Shown here: positions 51,961 to 64,000 of the stretch, in pieces
How positions within the stretch are numbered: position 1 is the first letter of the stretch
Layout of the letters: every line of letters begins with the position of its first letter
Assembly (NCBI GenBank): GCA_038380795.1
Contig: CM076261.1
Location: forward strand, 31,025,866-31,089,865
Length of the DNA: 64,000 nt
Direction: 5' to 3'
From: Pyrocephalus nanus
Taxonomy: Eukaryota; Chordata; Aves; Passeriformes; Tyrannidae
Notes under the pieces: generated by a model
What the model was told of the DNA's origin: nothing
Database searches by the model: none
The model's input: the letters and a program-made list of their open reading frames with translations, nothing else
Program-made: the position numbers and the translations under genes

Positions 51961-54900
51961 TCTTACTGACAAAAAGAAACTTGGGAATAGTATTAACTTA
52001 AAAAAATTCAAATCAACAGTGGCCTACTCTGTTTCCAACAAGGTTTTTGACTTTCTGTATCATTCATGTGAATAACTGCAGAAATTCAGTGTAGGGAGCA
52101 AGAGACTTTATTCCAAGAGCAGGGCCAGGGCAGAAGTCATGTCCTTCAGTACATGTAAATAGGGCATCCCGTTACCAGGCACTGCCATTGCAATGTCAAC
52201 ACAAATACTGTCGCTAAGGGAAGGAGAACAGCCAGCGGGCTACAGAGGCAGGCAGCTGGACAGAAGTCAAGGTAGCAGAGCCATGTATCCTGGGCAGTTT
52301 TCACATATGCCAAGAAGTATTTGAATGATATATGGGATACACTGCAAAATAACATATGTTCATTTGGATGTTTTGTTTTTACTGACTGTCCCACTCAGCC
52401 TTGTTTCTTTTTTGACAGTACTTGTTTCGAGCAAAAACTGTGTGGTTTGGAGGGAGTAATAAATACAGCATCGGCACAGATTTGCATGAGCAGATGTTTG
52501 GTTTCTTGAGTAGCAGGCTGAGAGGTCAGATGCACAGTCATCAGGCAGTACCAATAAGAAAGCCTATGAAAACAGGTATGATTACAAAGAAAAATGTTAA
52601 AGGAGGAGTCCAAGACAACAGATGGTTCTGATAAAGTAGAAAATGAATAAACAGAAGATGTGATGGAGACTAACAAGGGACAGGGTATGCAGTAAGGAGC
52701 AGTGAAGTGCAACACAGACTTAAGGAAAAAAGAAGGCAAGAGGAAAGCCAAGGCTTTAAGCTTTGCCAGGGAGTATTCACTGTAGATGATGAAATTAATT
52801 GCACTGAAAGGAAACTGATATTTGTAGTGAACTCAAGAGATTATTCATGAACTGAAGACATTAGACAAGTTAGCTCTTGCAAATGAGCAGTTCAGAGCAC
52901 TGGCAGGCCAGCAGCTCATTAAATAGTTGATATACAACAGTCATCAGGAAGACAGGAGAGAGTCAGATGAAGGTGCTGAAGGAAGGAGAACAGACACACA
53001 GGTGAGTAGGAAATACTGTGAAAAGGGCTGCACACTAAAACAGAAAGATGTCTTCTGTAAAAAATCATTCCAGATCATGTTGGACAAAACATGCATTTTG
53101 GTATACCAGTCTGTGACACAAGAAAGAGCTCAGCTGAGACTGGATCCCTAAACCATGCTCAGTGATTTTTGCTATTGTACCTCTGAGCCACATTTAACAC
53201 TTGATAGGTACCAAGTTTCTTCAAGCGTGACCATGAAATAATTTCTTGAGGCATGCCAAAGCTGTTTTGAAGTCAGTAGAGCACTGCAAGCATCTGCTCC
53301 TATGCATCGTACCAGGACCAGACTGACACTGACCACGGAGTACTCAGCAGACTACTTGTAAAACACTGCTCAACACATGATGCATTTTTCCTTTCTGTTT
53401 TTAAATTAACATATGACAAATATAAACTATTTCTAAAGTTTATGGTTATTGCATTATGTGGAAAAAATTATGGACTTGATTCTCCCTTTAGAAGCATTTA
53501 TGATACTTGAGAGTTAAAGACAGCAGAAATTCCACATAATTTATTGTATTAGACTTTATTGGCAAACATTTTATCTTAATATTGTTATATTCCTACAATT
53601 TCAAGTGCTTTTCCTCACTTGAACGGCGATGCCCAGTAGTATCAAATATGCTGGTGGCTTTGAGGCAGGAATCAAAACACCTCAGAAATGAGAAAGCTTC
53701 CAGATTCTTGGAGCTGAAACTCTTAGGTTTATACTGAATGACTGAGTTTTCAGAGATGTAAGACAATATGTAAGATTGCATAACCTTGCCTGACAGACAC
53801 TAATTTAGCTGTAGGTTGTCCAAAGAGACAAATCAGGGTCTCATGAAAATCAACTTAAGCCAAGAAGAACTTACGTAAAATGAAAGAAATACTGTAGATA
53901 ATATCTCTATCTCCTGAAACAAAACTTCACAAGATGAAGCAAAGTATATCATCCTTAAGTGATGCTAACATTGCATAAATTATGCCATTCTAATAATTAA
54001 AGTGTTGAGAATGCCTTCTTATACAAACATGTAGGTTTACATATTAATAAATACTAACCCGAAATCTGACTCTGAAGTATCAGTCATCATTAATAACATT
54101 AACATGTGAAAGAGAAAAAAATTAATAAATATGGTCCAAGTGTCCAGTCAGAGCAATTCCTATCCCTGTCCTATCCTTCATGCCTGCTTTACATACATAC
54201 GCAAACGCAACCATCCTCGTTTGTTGAATCACTATACTTTCTGTTTTCTATGCATTTGGTGGTTTGTAAGTGCAGCAGCAGATATGGCTGACATATAGCA
54301 CAGAGATTTTGCAAGTATTTCTATTACAGTTGCACAAGAAATAAACAGAATTCGATAAAACGCTGTTTGCCTTTCCCAGCTTTGGAAATTTTTCCTTTTA
54401 ATCACTGTTTGCCAGGGAATCTGGGCTTTTTAAAGTATTCAGGGATCTTCACTGACATAACTTCGCCTTCTACATCTCTTCTCTTGAAAACTGCTGGCAA
54501 GATAAGTTCTTGCCGATAACCTAGGGTCATCAAGGTTTAGTGACCTTCTATGGACACGCTTGCAACATCACTGCTTGCAAGTGCAGCCAAATGTGGACTG
54601 TGGAGACAATTAAGATAGCAGACGGAGAGACTGGGCTTACAAACAAAATGGGAGCTTGGTGAACGATAATGGTGCTTACACAGAGCTCATAATCTCCTCA
54701 ATGCAGCTCATAAGTTGCACTGTCCCCAAACAGCCACGAGTGAGACACGCTTTCTCCAGTCTGCAGCAGCCAGCACTCACTCCCTTGCTCCAAGGAGAGC
54801 ACAGAAACAGCAACGGTGCAACACCACGCTCACCAGCCACAGTCAGTGCAAATGCTGATCTCCCCTTTGGGTATGGTGGGGAACAGAGGTATTTTAACTT

Positions 54901-57900
54901 CACACACCAATTTATGAGTTTTCTCTTTAATCTGAATGAGCCCCTCAAACAGTATCTGCAGGTGCAGAATGACAGCTTCAGAGCTACCTCACTGTACCCA
55001 GTCTAGTGTAACAAATCTGTAGAGATCTGCACAGCTCAGATATGCAGATCCCAGGCTCCTCAGGAGGCTCCACTACCCCTGACACCAGAGGACAGTCAGG
55101 GCCAAGTCCCTGCTGCATTCACAGGAGGAGATCTGTTTTCAAGGTGGCACATTTTCTCATTTGCTTTGTTTCTTGAGTTCAAAAACAACAACTCGAATTT
55201 TGGAAAATTTTCAGTGAAGAGCAGGAGGCTGACTGTCACAAACCAAAAAGTGAAACTTGAGGGGAAAAACAAAGAAGCAAGACTTGTCTCCTTGGGCATA
55301 TTCCAAATATTTATATTCTGCCTTTTAAAGCCCACTTATGCTGTCAGATACAGCCTCATTCTGCTAGCAGTAGCCAGAAATACAAAATGGCCTAGAGTTC
55401 AAAGCAGGAAAAATCAATGCACAAATTTTATTTTACCACAAACACACAATGGTTAGCTGAATTTGCTTCTACCTAACAGCCTGCAGCCCAAGCACAGTAT
55501 TTACAAACTAATTTGCATTTATTTTTCGATTGGGTAAGATACATGGCAAGGAAACTGAGCAAAGAAGCAAGCAACTTGCATCACACAACTCCACCTATTA
55601 GATAGGACAGGTGAAATAGTTAGAGTCGCTAACAGTGAAAAAAAATCTGGATGCAGAATTCTTAATTGTGACAAGTGTTCAGTAGTGAATTATAATTATC
55701 ATATTATTTTTTTACAGCACTCCTGTCTCTAACTTTTATTTCTTCATCTGATGACCTAGCAAGTAAATCAATTATTTAAGCAAAAATAATGAGCTTTTTT
55801 TCTAAAAGGAAGTAGCTGCAAGAGACTGTGGTGTTACTGGGTCCTCCTTTGTCACTGCTCCCCAGTCCACCAGTGCAGTTCATCTGGGCTTAGCTGCACA
55901 CTTACGCTGAAGTTGCCAGAGATAGCTTTGGGACCCAGGTGAGAGCAAGACTGTCAGCACTGTAAGCAATCCCCATTCGTTCCTGGTGATGGCTGTAGAA
56001 GGGAAGAAACCAGGTGCTCTTTGAGTAACAAGTGTTGAGCTCTGGCAAGGCGAGGAGGTTTTTTTGTGGAACAAAGGGAATTTCCTTAGGACTGTGAGGT
56101 TCTCTGAAAAATCTATCTTTATCACATTGTATCTTATGGGATATTGCCCACTGGGCTATGAATTACCCCGCTGCTGACATCTAAGCTGTGAACACAGCAG
56201 TATTGCTGCTATCAGAGATACCCCAGTACAGGAAGCAGTGAATAAACGGCCATTCAGTACAACATCAGGCCAGCTTGATATTTAGAGAATTCATTGCCTG
56301 TGTTTCCAGAAGAAACATGACTCAGATACATGTGATCAAGAGCATTTGAATAGAAATTGGAGGCAGATGTTTGCTGACAGGCAAAGCGCAAACTTTAGAA
56401 GCAACGAGCTCCATTGAAAAAGTGGGTCTTTGGGTTTCTGGAGGAAACAATCTTTTTTGGATACCACTGTAACAGCAAATAAGGAGTTAAAGTTGCAGTG
56501 TGATGCAAACTAGAAAGAACATTAGAAGAAAACAGAACTTTCTGTGTTGTTTTTTTTTTTTTTACAGGGAACATGCTGGGTGTTCAGAATACTAAGAAAC
56601 TACAGTGCTGGTGATCTAGAAAGAAAAAAGGCGTTAAAATAGAGTGCTGTAACTGAACTATAGGAATTTTTATTTGAAGCACAGAAACTGTCCTTTCTTC
56701 CAAATTTAATTCTCTGGTCACAGACACAGTAAATCAGCCAAAATATCATAATTAAAAAATCCCTTTCACTGCATAAGCACACTTAATTTTTGTCTTAAGC
56801 TCTGCTCTGGTATCCATAAAGTCTGCATGTATTCCATTTATGATATACTGAAATTCAATAGTAAAAGGCTGAAGCACAGACTCCTAAAATGTAGATAAAT
56901 TAAGTAAACCATTTGTGGGAGATTCCCGATTCCCCCCCCTTTTTTTTTCTTTTTGAGCATGACTGTACATTTGTGCAAGTTTATATCACCTCATCATTTG
57001 CAATTTTTTTTCTCTAATATTTTTTCTGAAACATAATACTACAAATGCTCTCCACAGCTGTTGTATAGCCTTCACAATTTTGAGCTGTCTGAGGCTTGTT
57101 CACTACCTGTTTGTGAATTTGGCTAGATTACAGCTGTTTTCCTGCTGTTAGTTTTATAAAAACAACTGAGACAACCAATATTGAAACAGTGGTCCTTTAT
57201 CTATCTTCAAATTAGAAAAGTGAAATGTAGTTGTAGCTATAGAGCAGCCTATTTCATGGCCCTAACTATCCTTCTTCCTTTATTTAATGGTGTTAAGAAT
57301 GGGTACAGTCAGCTGTATGTTTTGTTGTTGTTCTGTAGGACACATAAACATTTATCAGCACAGAAAACTGTGGAAAATAGAACTATTCATGTACAGTAGT
57401 TCTCAATTTAGAGCTTCAAAAGAAACCATGCACTTGCCTGAATCACTACCTTAAATTTTATTTTCATGGAATTAACGTTATGAGGGATCGGCTTTATCTG
57501 AACTTTATTCCCAGTAAACATCTCACACTTCTGTATAGTGAAAATCAGCTTTTTGCTTGTTCAGGTCTGAGCTTATTCTTCTCAGCAGTAGCCCTCCAGC
57601 TCTGCCAATGGGCAAAAATTATGTCCAATGGACTCACTGAAGACAGCACTCCTTGGGTATCCACTGATGGCAGACACAGTGGTTTCCTCATCTCTCCTGG
57701 GAGCTCTGCATCTCACTAAAACAATGCTAGTGATTTCTTCACAGAAGTATTCTTCAGTTACAAATAAAGAGCAGGCTATCGGAGCATTAAAAGAAAATTC
57801 CTTGCCTCATTTTGTTAGTTTCATGAAAATCTGTGAGATCTGGGTACTGCTTTCAAAAACTGACATTCTGCAGCCTCATTAGGATTATCTGGTATTAGTT

Positions 57901-59547
57901 CATAAGTAAAGATGCTTTTTCACACACTGTTCCTGTCTCTTTTTCTGTCAACAATGAGTGTCAGCTACCTTTCCTTCATTGCTGACTTCTCAGCCTACGG
58001 CATACAGGTCCTGGTGATACAGAACAAAGGTATTGTTGAGGCAGTAATACAAAAACATTGTACTACAACTATTTGACTACTAACTTCTCCATTCCGTTCT
58101 ATCTTTCTCTTCTGAAACATCACAACTATGCAATAAGGACCCAGCAATGATTTCATCACTATTGGAAACAAAAGACGCTGAGTCACACTGTACAAACAAA
58201 CAGATACCCCTCAGTTTTACAACGGACTAACTTCTGAAGCTGGGGAATATTTAGAGTCATGGGCTTTGATGCTACAAGAGAAACTCCAAGGGCACAGACA
58301 GTGTGATTCCCTGTAGCTGGAAAACTGGTGTACCTTCATCTCAAATCCACATTGGTCTGGTGGGTTAACAGGCTGCTGCTTGAAGCCTTGCATTTGGTCC
58401 TCTCTCCTTTAATTGTCTGAGTAAAGGGAGGTTTGCTTATTGGCATATCCAAGGCCCTTGACTTTCATTCCACTTTTTACATAACAAGTTCTTTGTCCAG
58501 AAAGCAAAGAAATGTGATGACTATAGCTTTTGTTCCAACTTCTGGGCTGAGTTTTGGGCCATTAAGACTCTTTCCAATTGTAAGATCTTGTTCCCTCAGG
58601 CTTTTTTATGTAATGGGTGATAAAGGAGTTGGAAAGCAAATTTATTGTCTCCTTTTCTTAAAACCTTTCCTTTTTGTACTTGACAGTGCTAACGGGACCT
58701 CTACCGCTGATGCTATTGGATTTCTCCTGAGTGTCTTATTCCTCGGTGTCATTAACAAGAATGTCATTAACTCTTCCTATTCGCTTTCAAGGGTTGTGTT
58801 TTTGCATGGCTTCAGTGTTAATGTGGAGAAAGTTCCCAGTGAGCATAGCAAAACTCTACGGACCATCTTGGATTAGGAGTGCACTTAGTGGTCATGAGTC
58901 TTCAGGTATCTTTTCTGTGGCCATCAGATACTACAGAAAGCCAAAAACTTCCAGTGAGCCAAAAAGAATTGGAGCCACTTTCATGTCATGTGATATTAGT
59001 CTTCTTTCTTTTACCCAGACTTCTGTCTGTCTATTTTCAGTTTGGAAACCCACCATTGTGCCTGATATTCACGTTTCCTGTGAGGACTATTTCTGATGAC
59101 TCCACAGTTTCATAATGACATTGAGCAACAGCTGACTTCTCTCTGCACAGGCTGCAGCAATTTCTATTTCCAGACTGTCTTTATTCTGCTTAGTTAACAA
59201 TGATACAGCAAATTTCTAATTCACTACCAAGAGTGAATGAAAAAGACCAGTCTTTTTAAAAGACTGGGACAGAAAAAAAAATCAGTTTTCTACTTTCTAA
59301 GGGCATTGCTACCTATCTATGGCTGCAGAGATCATAATGACTATTCAAGAAGCAAAGATATTGAGGGAAATACCAAATCTTCACCAATTTTCCCATGCAT
59401 TAGTCTAGCAACAAGGAGAAATCATTAGGGATAAAAAGGGAATAGCTATGCTGCAGAGAGATTTCAGCCTCTCCAACTCTAGGATGCAAGTATAAAGTAA
59501 ACAGATCTTCCACTTTATTTGTGGAGGAATGAACACTGCCTTGATTT

Positions 59548-59565
59548 AAAAAAAAAAAAAAAAAA
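59548..59565 (+). repeat. Poly(A) run, 18 A
   Basis: Simple homopolymer in intron 1. No adjacent retrogene is recognised. Confidence 0.9.
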
Positions 59566-60640
59566 GGTCAACAGCATTTATAAAGGCCAGTGGATTCACC
59601 TCTTTGCACATACAGCAGTGACAGAGTGGGACAAACCTTTTGCCTACCCCTCTCCCTGGCCACCCCTCCTCAGCAGGGTTGAAGAAGTGGGGCCAGATGA
59701 TGGCCACAGGGCAGAGCAGGTAGGACACACCTCATGGTCTGGCCCTTTGCTTCCATCTGCTGTCAGCAGAATAACTGGACTGTGCTCCATCAGCGCTCAA
59801 ACACTTGCATGTATGTGGTGTAACTAAAAAGAATCCAGAACCCCCCAAGTCAAATAAAAGTCCCTCTTCCCTCAACCACAACTCACCTAAAAGAAAATGC
59901 TTAATCTCTCAGACATAGAAGTAAGACTCTCATGTTTCAGCATTTGCTCTCCTTAGAGGATGCATTGTTCTAGTCACATCATGAAAACATTTTAAAATTA
60001 AAATTTTAACAAATTAAAATTTACTAGAACAACACCAATACAGATTCTTAGTAGCCACAATTATGCAGAGGCCAACAAATTTAATGTCCGCACTTCTAAA
60101 ATGCCACATTTCTGAAAGTACTGTGTCTTGTAAAACTTGGAATAGATTTTTTCTCATTATGGTAATAATGGTTGCTTTGCTTTCAGAAGGACAAAAGCAG
60201 CATAATTCAAATGGATGGAAATATACAGACTGAGATTTTCAAAGTGGCCAATAAAAGATAAGTACATCTCTTCCAGTGTTCTCAGTACAGTCTGGATGCT
60301 TTAAAAAGATTTTCATACCACAGCAAGCAGCCTGCTATTCGGAATGCTGAGAGAAAACATAAGCATTGAAAAAATGGGAAAGTATTTTATATTCTGAGAT
60401 TGTTCTAAATCAGGGTCAATGGCAACAAGAAGATGATCAGATTTGATTTATCATTAGCATGCAAAACAGAAAAAAATAAAAGATAAGCTGTCCTGTGAAC
60501 AGGAATTAAGGGGCATTACCAAACCCTTCCAGTTTTTGTTTAACGTGTTATCATTGAAAGAACTTCTTTATGAAACTGAATATACATTGTCTTCTCTCAT
60601 TATATTTTTCTCATTTGATTGAGCAACCTCCATCCCCAAG

Positions 60641-60693
60641 CTCGTCCTTCTTCTGTCGCGTTCCCCACCCCCCGCTCATTCTGCTGAAGCCGA
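60641..60693. other. Small CpG cluster beside the CAG repeat
   Basis: Five CpG dinucleotides fall in about 53 bp (CTCGTCC, GTCGCGTT, CCCGCTC, GCCGAAA) in an intron otherwise very poor in CpG. It is too short to be a CpG island. It ends about 30 bp before the CAG run. Confidence 0.6.
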
Positions 60694-60724
60694 AAATGAA
60701 CAGAGCTTCATTTGTTCACTGGTG

Positions 60725-60725
<1 letters not shown>

Positions 60726-60782
<57 letters not shown>
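60726..60782 (+). repeat. (CAG)19 trinucleotide repeat
   Basis: Nineteen uninterrupted CAG units lie on the plus strand, equal to (CTG)19 in the sense direction of ANKH, within intron 1. The frame 60570-61019 reads it as polyglutamine, but nothing else supports that frame as a gene. A pure run of this length is expected to be length-variable between individuals. Confidence 0.97.
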
Positions 60783-60784
<2 letters not shown>

Positions 60785-63700
60785 CTGTCAGCCTTGCAGA
60801 AGTAGTCCCCTGTCTAAGTGTCCAAAGGGGAGGAGACCCCTTGCATTTCTGGGGATCGTTCCTCTGTCAGAACAGGGTTTATGGAGGTCTCAAGCAAGCA
60901 AGGAAGAAAGATTCAAAAACATGTATTTTAGAACCACATCATATTCAGAGAGATTAAGAAGTTTGTTATCTTCCTTTCACACAAGGAATGGAAACAACTT
61001 GCAGGGGTGTAGGCTTTAGTACTTTGTAGTTCTCCAGGCACACATGCAATAGCATGACATTCACTAATGCAATCTTAAAAACAAGAAGTTCAGCTTTGCT
61101 GACCCTGCTCTTTCCAGAGTCTCATTGTTCTGGAAGCTGGGACCCTTCATCATTTCCAGCTTAAAAGCACTCACTGTCTGTTCACAGTCATATGTTGCTA
61201 CTCAATTTCCTATTGTTTACAGGTAGGCTGACATCTTCTCATCAGAGAATATGATCCCATCTCCCTCACACAGAACCACCTTAATCACACTTAATTATCT
61301 TTGCTGGGCTACAGAAACCAAAACCTTTCCATTTCACCTCCCCAGACAGGATGATGAAAAAAAAAATTGAGAAACTAACATTTCATACTAACTAACTAAC
61401 ATAATCAGCTGGGTTTTCTTTTGCCTAATCTTTTGGATAAGCTTGAACTGAGCTGCTTTGAGTATGTATGGCCAGACTTCTGCAAAGTATCCCAGGTGAA
61501 ATCTCACTTAAAGCATTATTATCTCTACTGGGTGACAGGTCATTAGATAAACCCTCCAAGATCTCCTATCTTCTGAGCTTTATGTTATCCTCACACATTT
61601 CATGGTGTTCTTTTTTCCCCTCAGAAAACAGAAGCCCTTTGCAGTGATACTTCAGGCAGCTTGCAATGCCTAAGTAGGGAAACAGCCATTGATTTGGAGA
61701 CAGCCTTGCTTCTGCAAAGTTAGAGGTTTGCAATTTGAACTCTTAAGAATGCTAGGCAAGCCAGAACCTATCTGCTACTGAAGCTGTTAATTCACTGACT
61801 TGTTTATTTAGAATACTTTCTCCTAGTTGCATGTTTTGATTCCTCCTAGCTGGCTTGTTGCTTCCTTACTGGCCTCCATGCTTCTGCTTTTTCTTCATTA
61901 TCAACCTCTGTAGAAACACTATCAGAATTTCTGTAAGGTGGGGGGATTTTCAAAAGAGTCTTAGAATCAATGTTGGCTCAGCACAAGTTTAATTTAGAAC
62001 ATGTGATGGGTCTGACTCACACTGTGCTATTCATGCCATCCATCTCTAATCTGGAAACCTAGTAGTTTAGTTATGACCTGGAAATGTCTCAAGACAAACT
62101 ATATATAGCATTTAAAAACATTTATCATGTTGAAGAATGTTATGAACATCTCCAAAGTCCCTCAAGCGATGCACAGGTTCACAATGGATACATTTGTCTG
62201 AAGCCTACAGTGAACACTTTCACAACACCTGGACCTCTTTGCACAAGATATTCATGCCCATGTACAACTGACTGAGTTTGTCATGCTTCTCCCAGGTTTC
62301 CTCCAAGGATTGTCTTTGAAAGAACACACCAAGGAGCAAGCACTCTCTAATCCAAAGGGGCTTTGTTGAGATTAGATTCTCTCAGCACTCGAACATCTTT
62401 ATCTCTGGCCACGAAGGTAAGAAAACCTTCCTGCTCAGCTACAGCAATGAGACATAATGGCAGGATGAACAGGCATGTGGGGAATGCAGGCAATGTTATT
62501 CTCGTCTGTGATCCAGAAATTGGCTTTAAGACTTAGTGAGAATAATCACTAACTGACATCACTGACTTTAGTTTGCAACTTCTTTAAAAAAAGCCACCAA
62601 TGAGGACAGCAGGCATTTATCACGTGCCATCAGACGTTAGCATGCAGGGACAAAAATTCCACTGCTTCTCCTACACAGTACTGTGCTGAGCAGGAATTCA
62701 AAACAAGCCACCTGGGTGAGGATGAGAGGAAGCCACAGGCCACCGGCAGTGGTAAAGCAGCCACAGCTGTGCCTTGCCAGGGCTGTGACTTGCCTGATCC
62801 TAGAGAACAAGTATCTGAACCAGACTGACCCAACCCGGCTCTGACGTGGTGAGAAGTGAAAGGAGGAATACAGAAAGCTGGGTAGCACATTGCCTGGTAC
62901 TGCACTGCATGTCTGGAAGAAGAAGAGGCAAGCACAGACCCTCTGCTAGATAAAGTCTTGCAGCTTTACAAAGCTCACATTCTTCATTTGAAGCCTGGTT
63001 ATCTCATATGAGATAAATACCTGCACATGAGCTTAACTCAGGCTTACATTTAAGGGCCACAAACATAAGAAAGATTTTTAATTAATCATTTGTTTTGCTG
63101 AACCAGGCCTCTCATTTGTAAGGAAGGAATCCACTGGGGGCAGGCAGCGAGCACCTTGCTGCCATACTTACAGTGGGCTGCTTGTCTGCAAGCAGCTATG
63201 GGATGTGCTTTTGGAGGCAGCCCATGGACAGGCACAGAAAAGGAGAAGCAGAGAGGACAGAAAGGAAGAAGGTATTTGAAGATTACAGACTACTGTGGAC
63301 AGAAAAAGGGCAGTAAATGAGAGGCAGGATGACAAAGAGGAGGGACAGGAGCTGTCCAGGGCCACCAAACATGGTAGCATGTGGGAAGCCCCAGTAAAGA
63401 GCTGAAACAAAAAAATCCCCAGTTTTAAATAAATATGTATAAACAAAGATCAAAAACAGACAGTAAAATATGAGATTGATGATGCTCGATCCAAGCTTTT
63501 CGGCTAGTCAGGCTGCAGATGCCAGACTGTTGGTTATGGTGCTGCGTCAGTGCGCTGCCATGCATCGATTCAGTGGAAGAGATAAAAAAGGACTGAATTG
63601 TGCACAGCTCCTTATTTTTATATCCTGTTTCTCTTTTTCTCAATGGTTGTTTTCTTTCTTTCACAAAGGAATCACAAAACAAAGGGATATACACAGAAGA

Positions 63701-64000
63701 TTTGAGGTTATAGAATCTTATCTGGCCAAAACAGAAAGAAGGAAAGTGTAGAGGTATTTGATTCTAAATGTCATGAGACTATAGAGGCATTATTCTTTAT
63801 GCAGAGCAAATGAGAGACACTCATGCTTGTAGCTGCCTTTGAAACCAACTCCCAGAAGTTGCAATAGTAACCTCTTGCAAAACAGCTACTAATCCTTTTT
63901 TGTAATCGTTCCAAGCTTGTCTGTGCATCCCTCACCCCCACACTGTATCAACAGCAGAGTGAAACAGTGCTTAGGGTCCCTAATGCTATAAGCGTGTTAG

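Noticed and set aside
56550..56570. Plus-strand T14 followed by ACAG, like a strong 3' splice site
   Set aside because: ANKH is on the other strand, and no plus-strand exon or donor is evident next to it.
58433..59115. Cluster of overlapping plus-strand open frames (147, 121 and 78 codons)
   Set aside because: Three frames are open over the same bases, there is no family resemblance, and the sequence is ordinary intronic DNA, so this is most likely chance.
60570..61019. 149-codon open frame with a polyglutamine run
   Set aside because: The frame is open mainly because the CAG repeat has no stop in any phase. The flanks show no known domain and no splice or promoter context.

Overview
This is a vertebrate genomic window, most probably from a bird and plausibly a passerine. 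It carries seven consecutive internal exons of one gene, ANKH (progressive ankylosis protein homologue, a multipass membrane protein for ATP/pyrophosphate and citrate efflux), on the minus strand. They are recognised from translation and are bounded by consensus GT/AG splice sites. I number them exons 2 to 8, assuming the human gene layout. They encode residues 33 to 337 of a protein that is 492 residues long in human. Every reading phase joins cleanly, so the locus looks intact. Exon 1 (right of the window) and exons 9 onward (left of the window) are not present.

Layout in minus-strand gene order, right to left: 64000-20235 is the 3' part of intron 1, with no exon recognised. Exon 2 is 20234-20018, exon 3 is 11620-11502, exon 4 is 10391-10308, exon 5 is 7839-7669, exon 6 is 7079-6945, exon 7 is 4291-4199 and exon 8 is 583-488. 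The window ends inside intron 8. The coding total is 915 bp (1.4% of the window); the rest is AT-rich, CpG-poor intronic DNA.

Two mobile elements are recognisable. A tRNA-Ile-derived SINE with a CR1-like 3' tail (about 15200-15339) matches the architecture reported for passerine SINEs of the TguSINE1 type. A solo LTR of an avian endogenous retrovirus lies at about 43211-43803. Both lie in the sense direction of ANKH. The low density of recognisable repeats and CR1-type sequence support a bird genome.

Other structure in intron 1 includes a perfect (CAG)19 run beside a small CpG cluster (60641-60782), several A/C-rich low-complexity tracts, and homopolymer runs. A candidate regulatory block at about 51690-51960 carries an 11-bp inverted repeat and a 10-bp direct repeat spaced 22 bp apart. 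I found no RNA gene, CRISPR array, second protein-coding gene or novel multi-gene system. Most longer open reading frames outside the exons look like chance frames.
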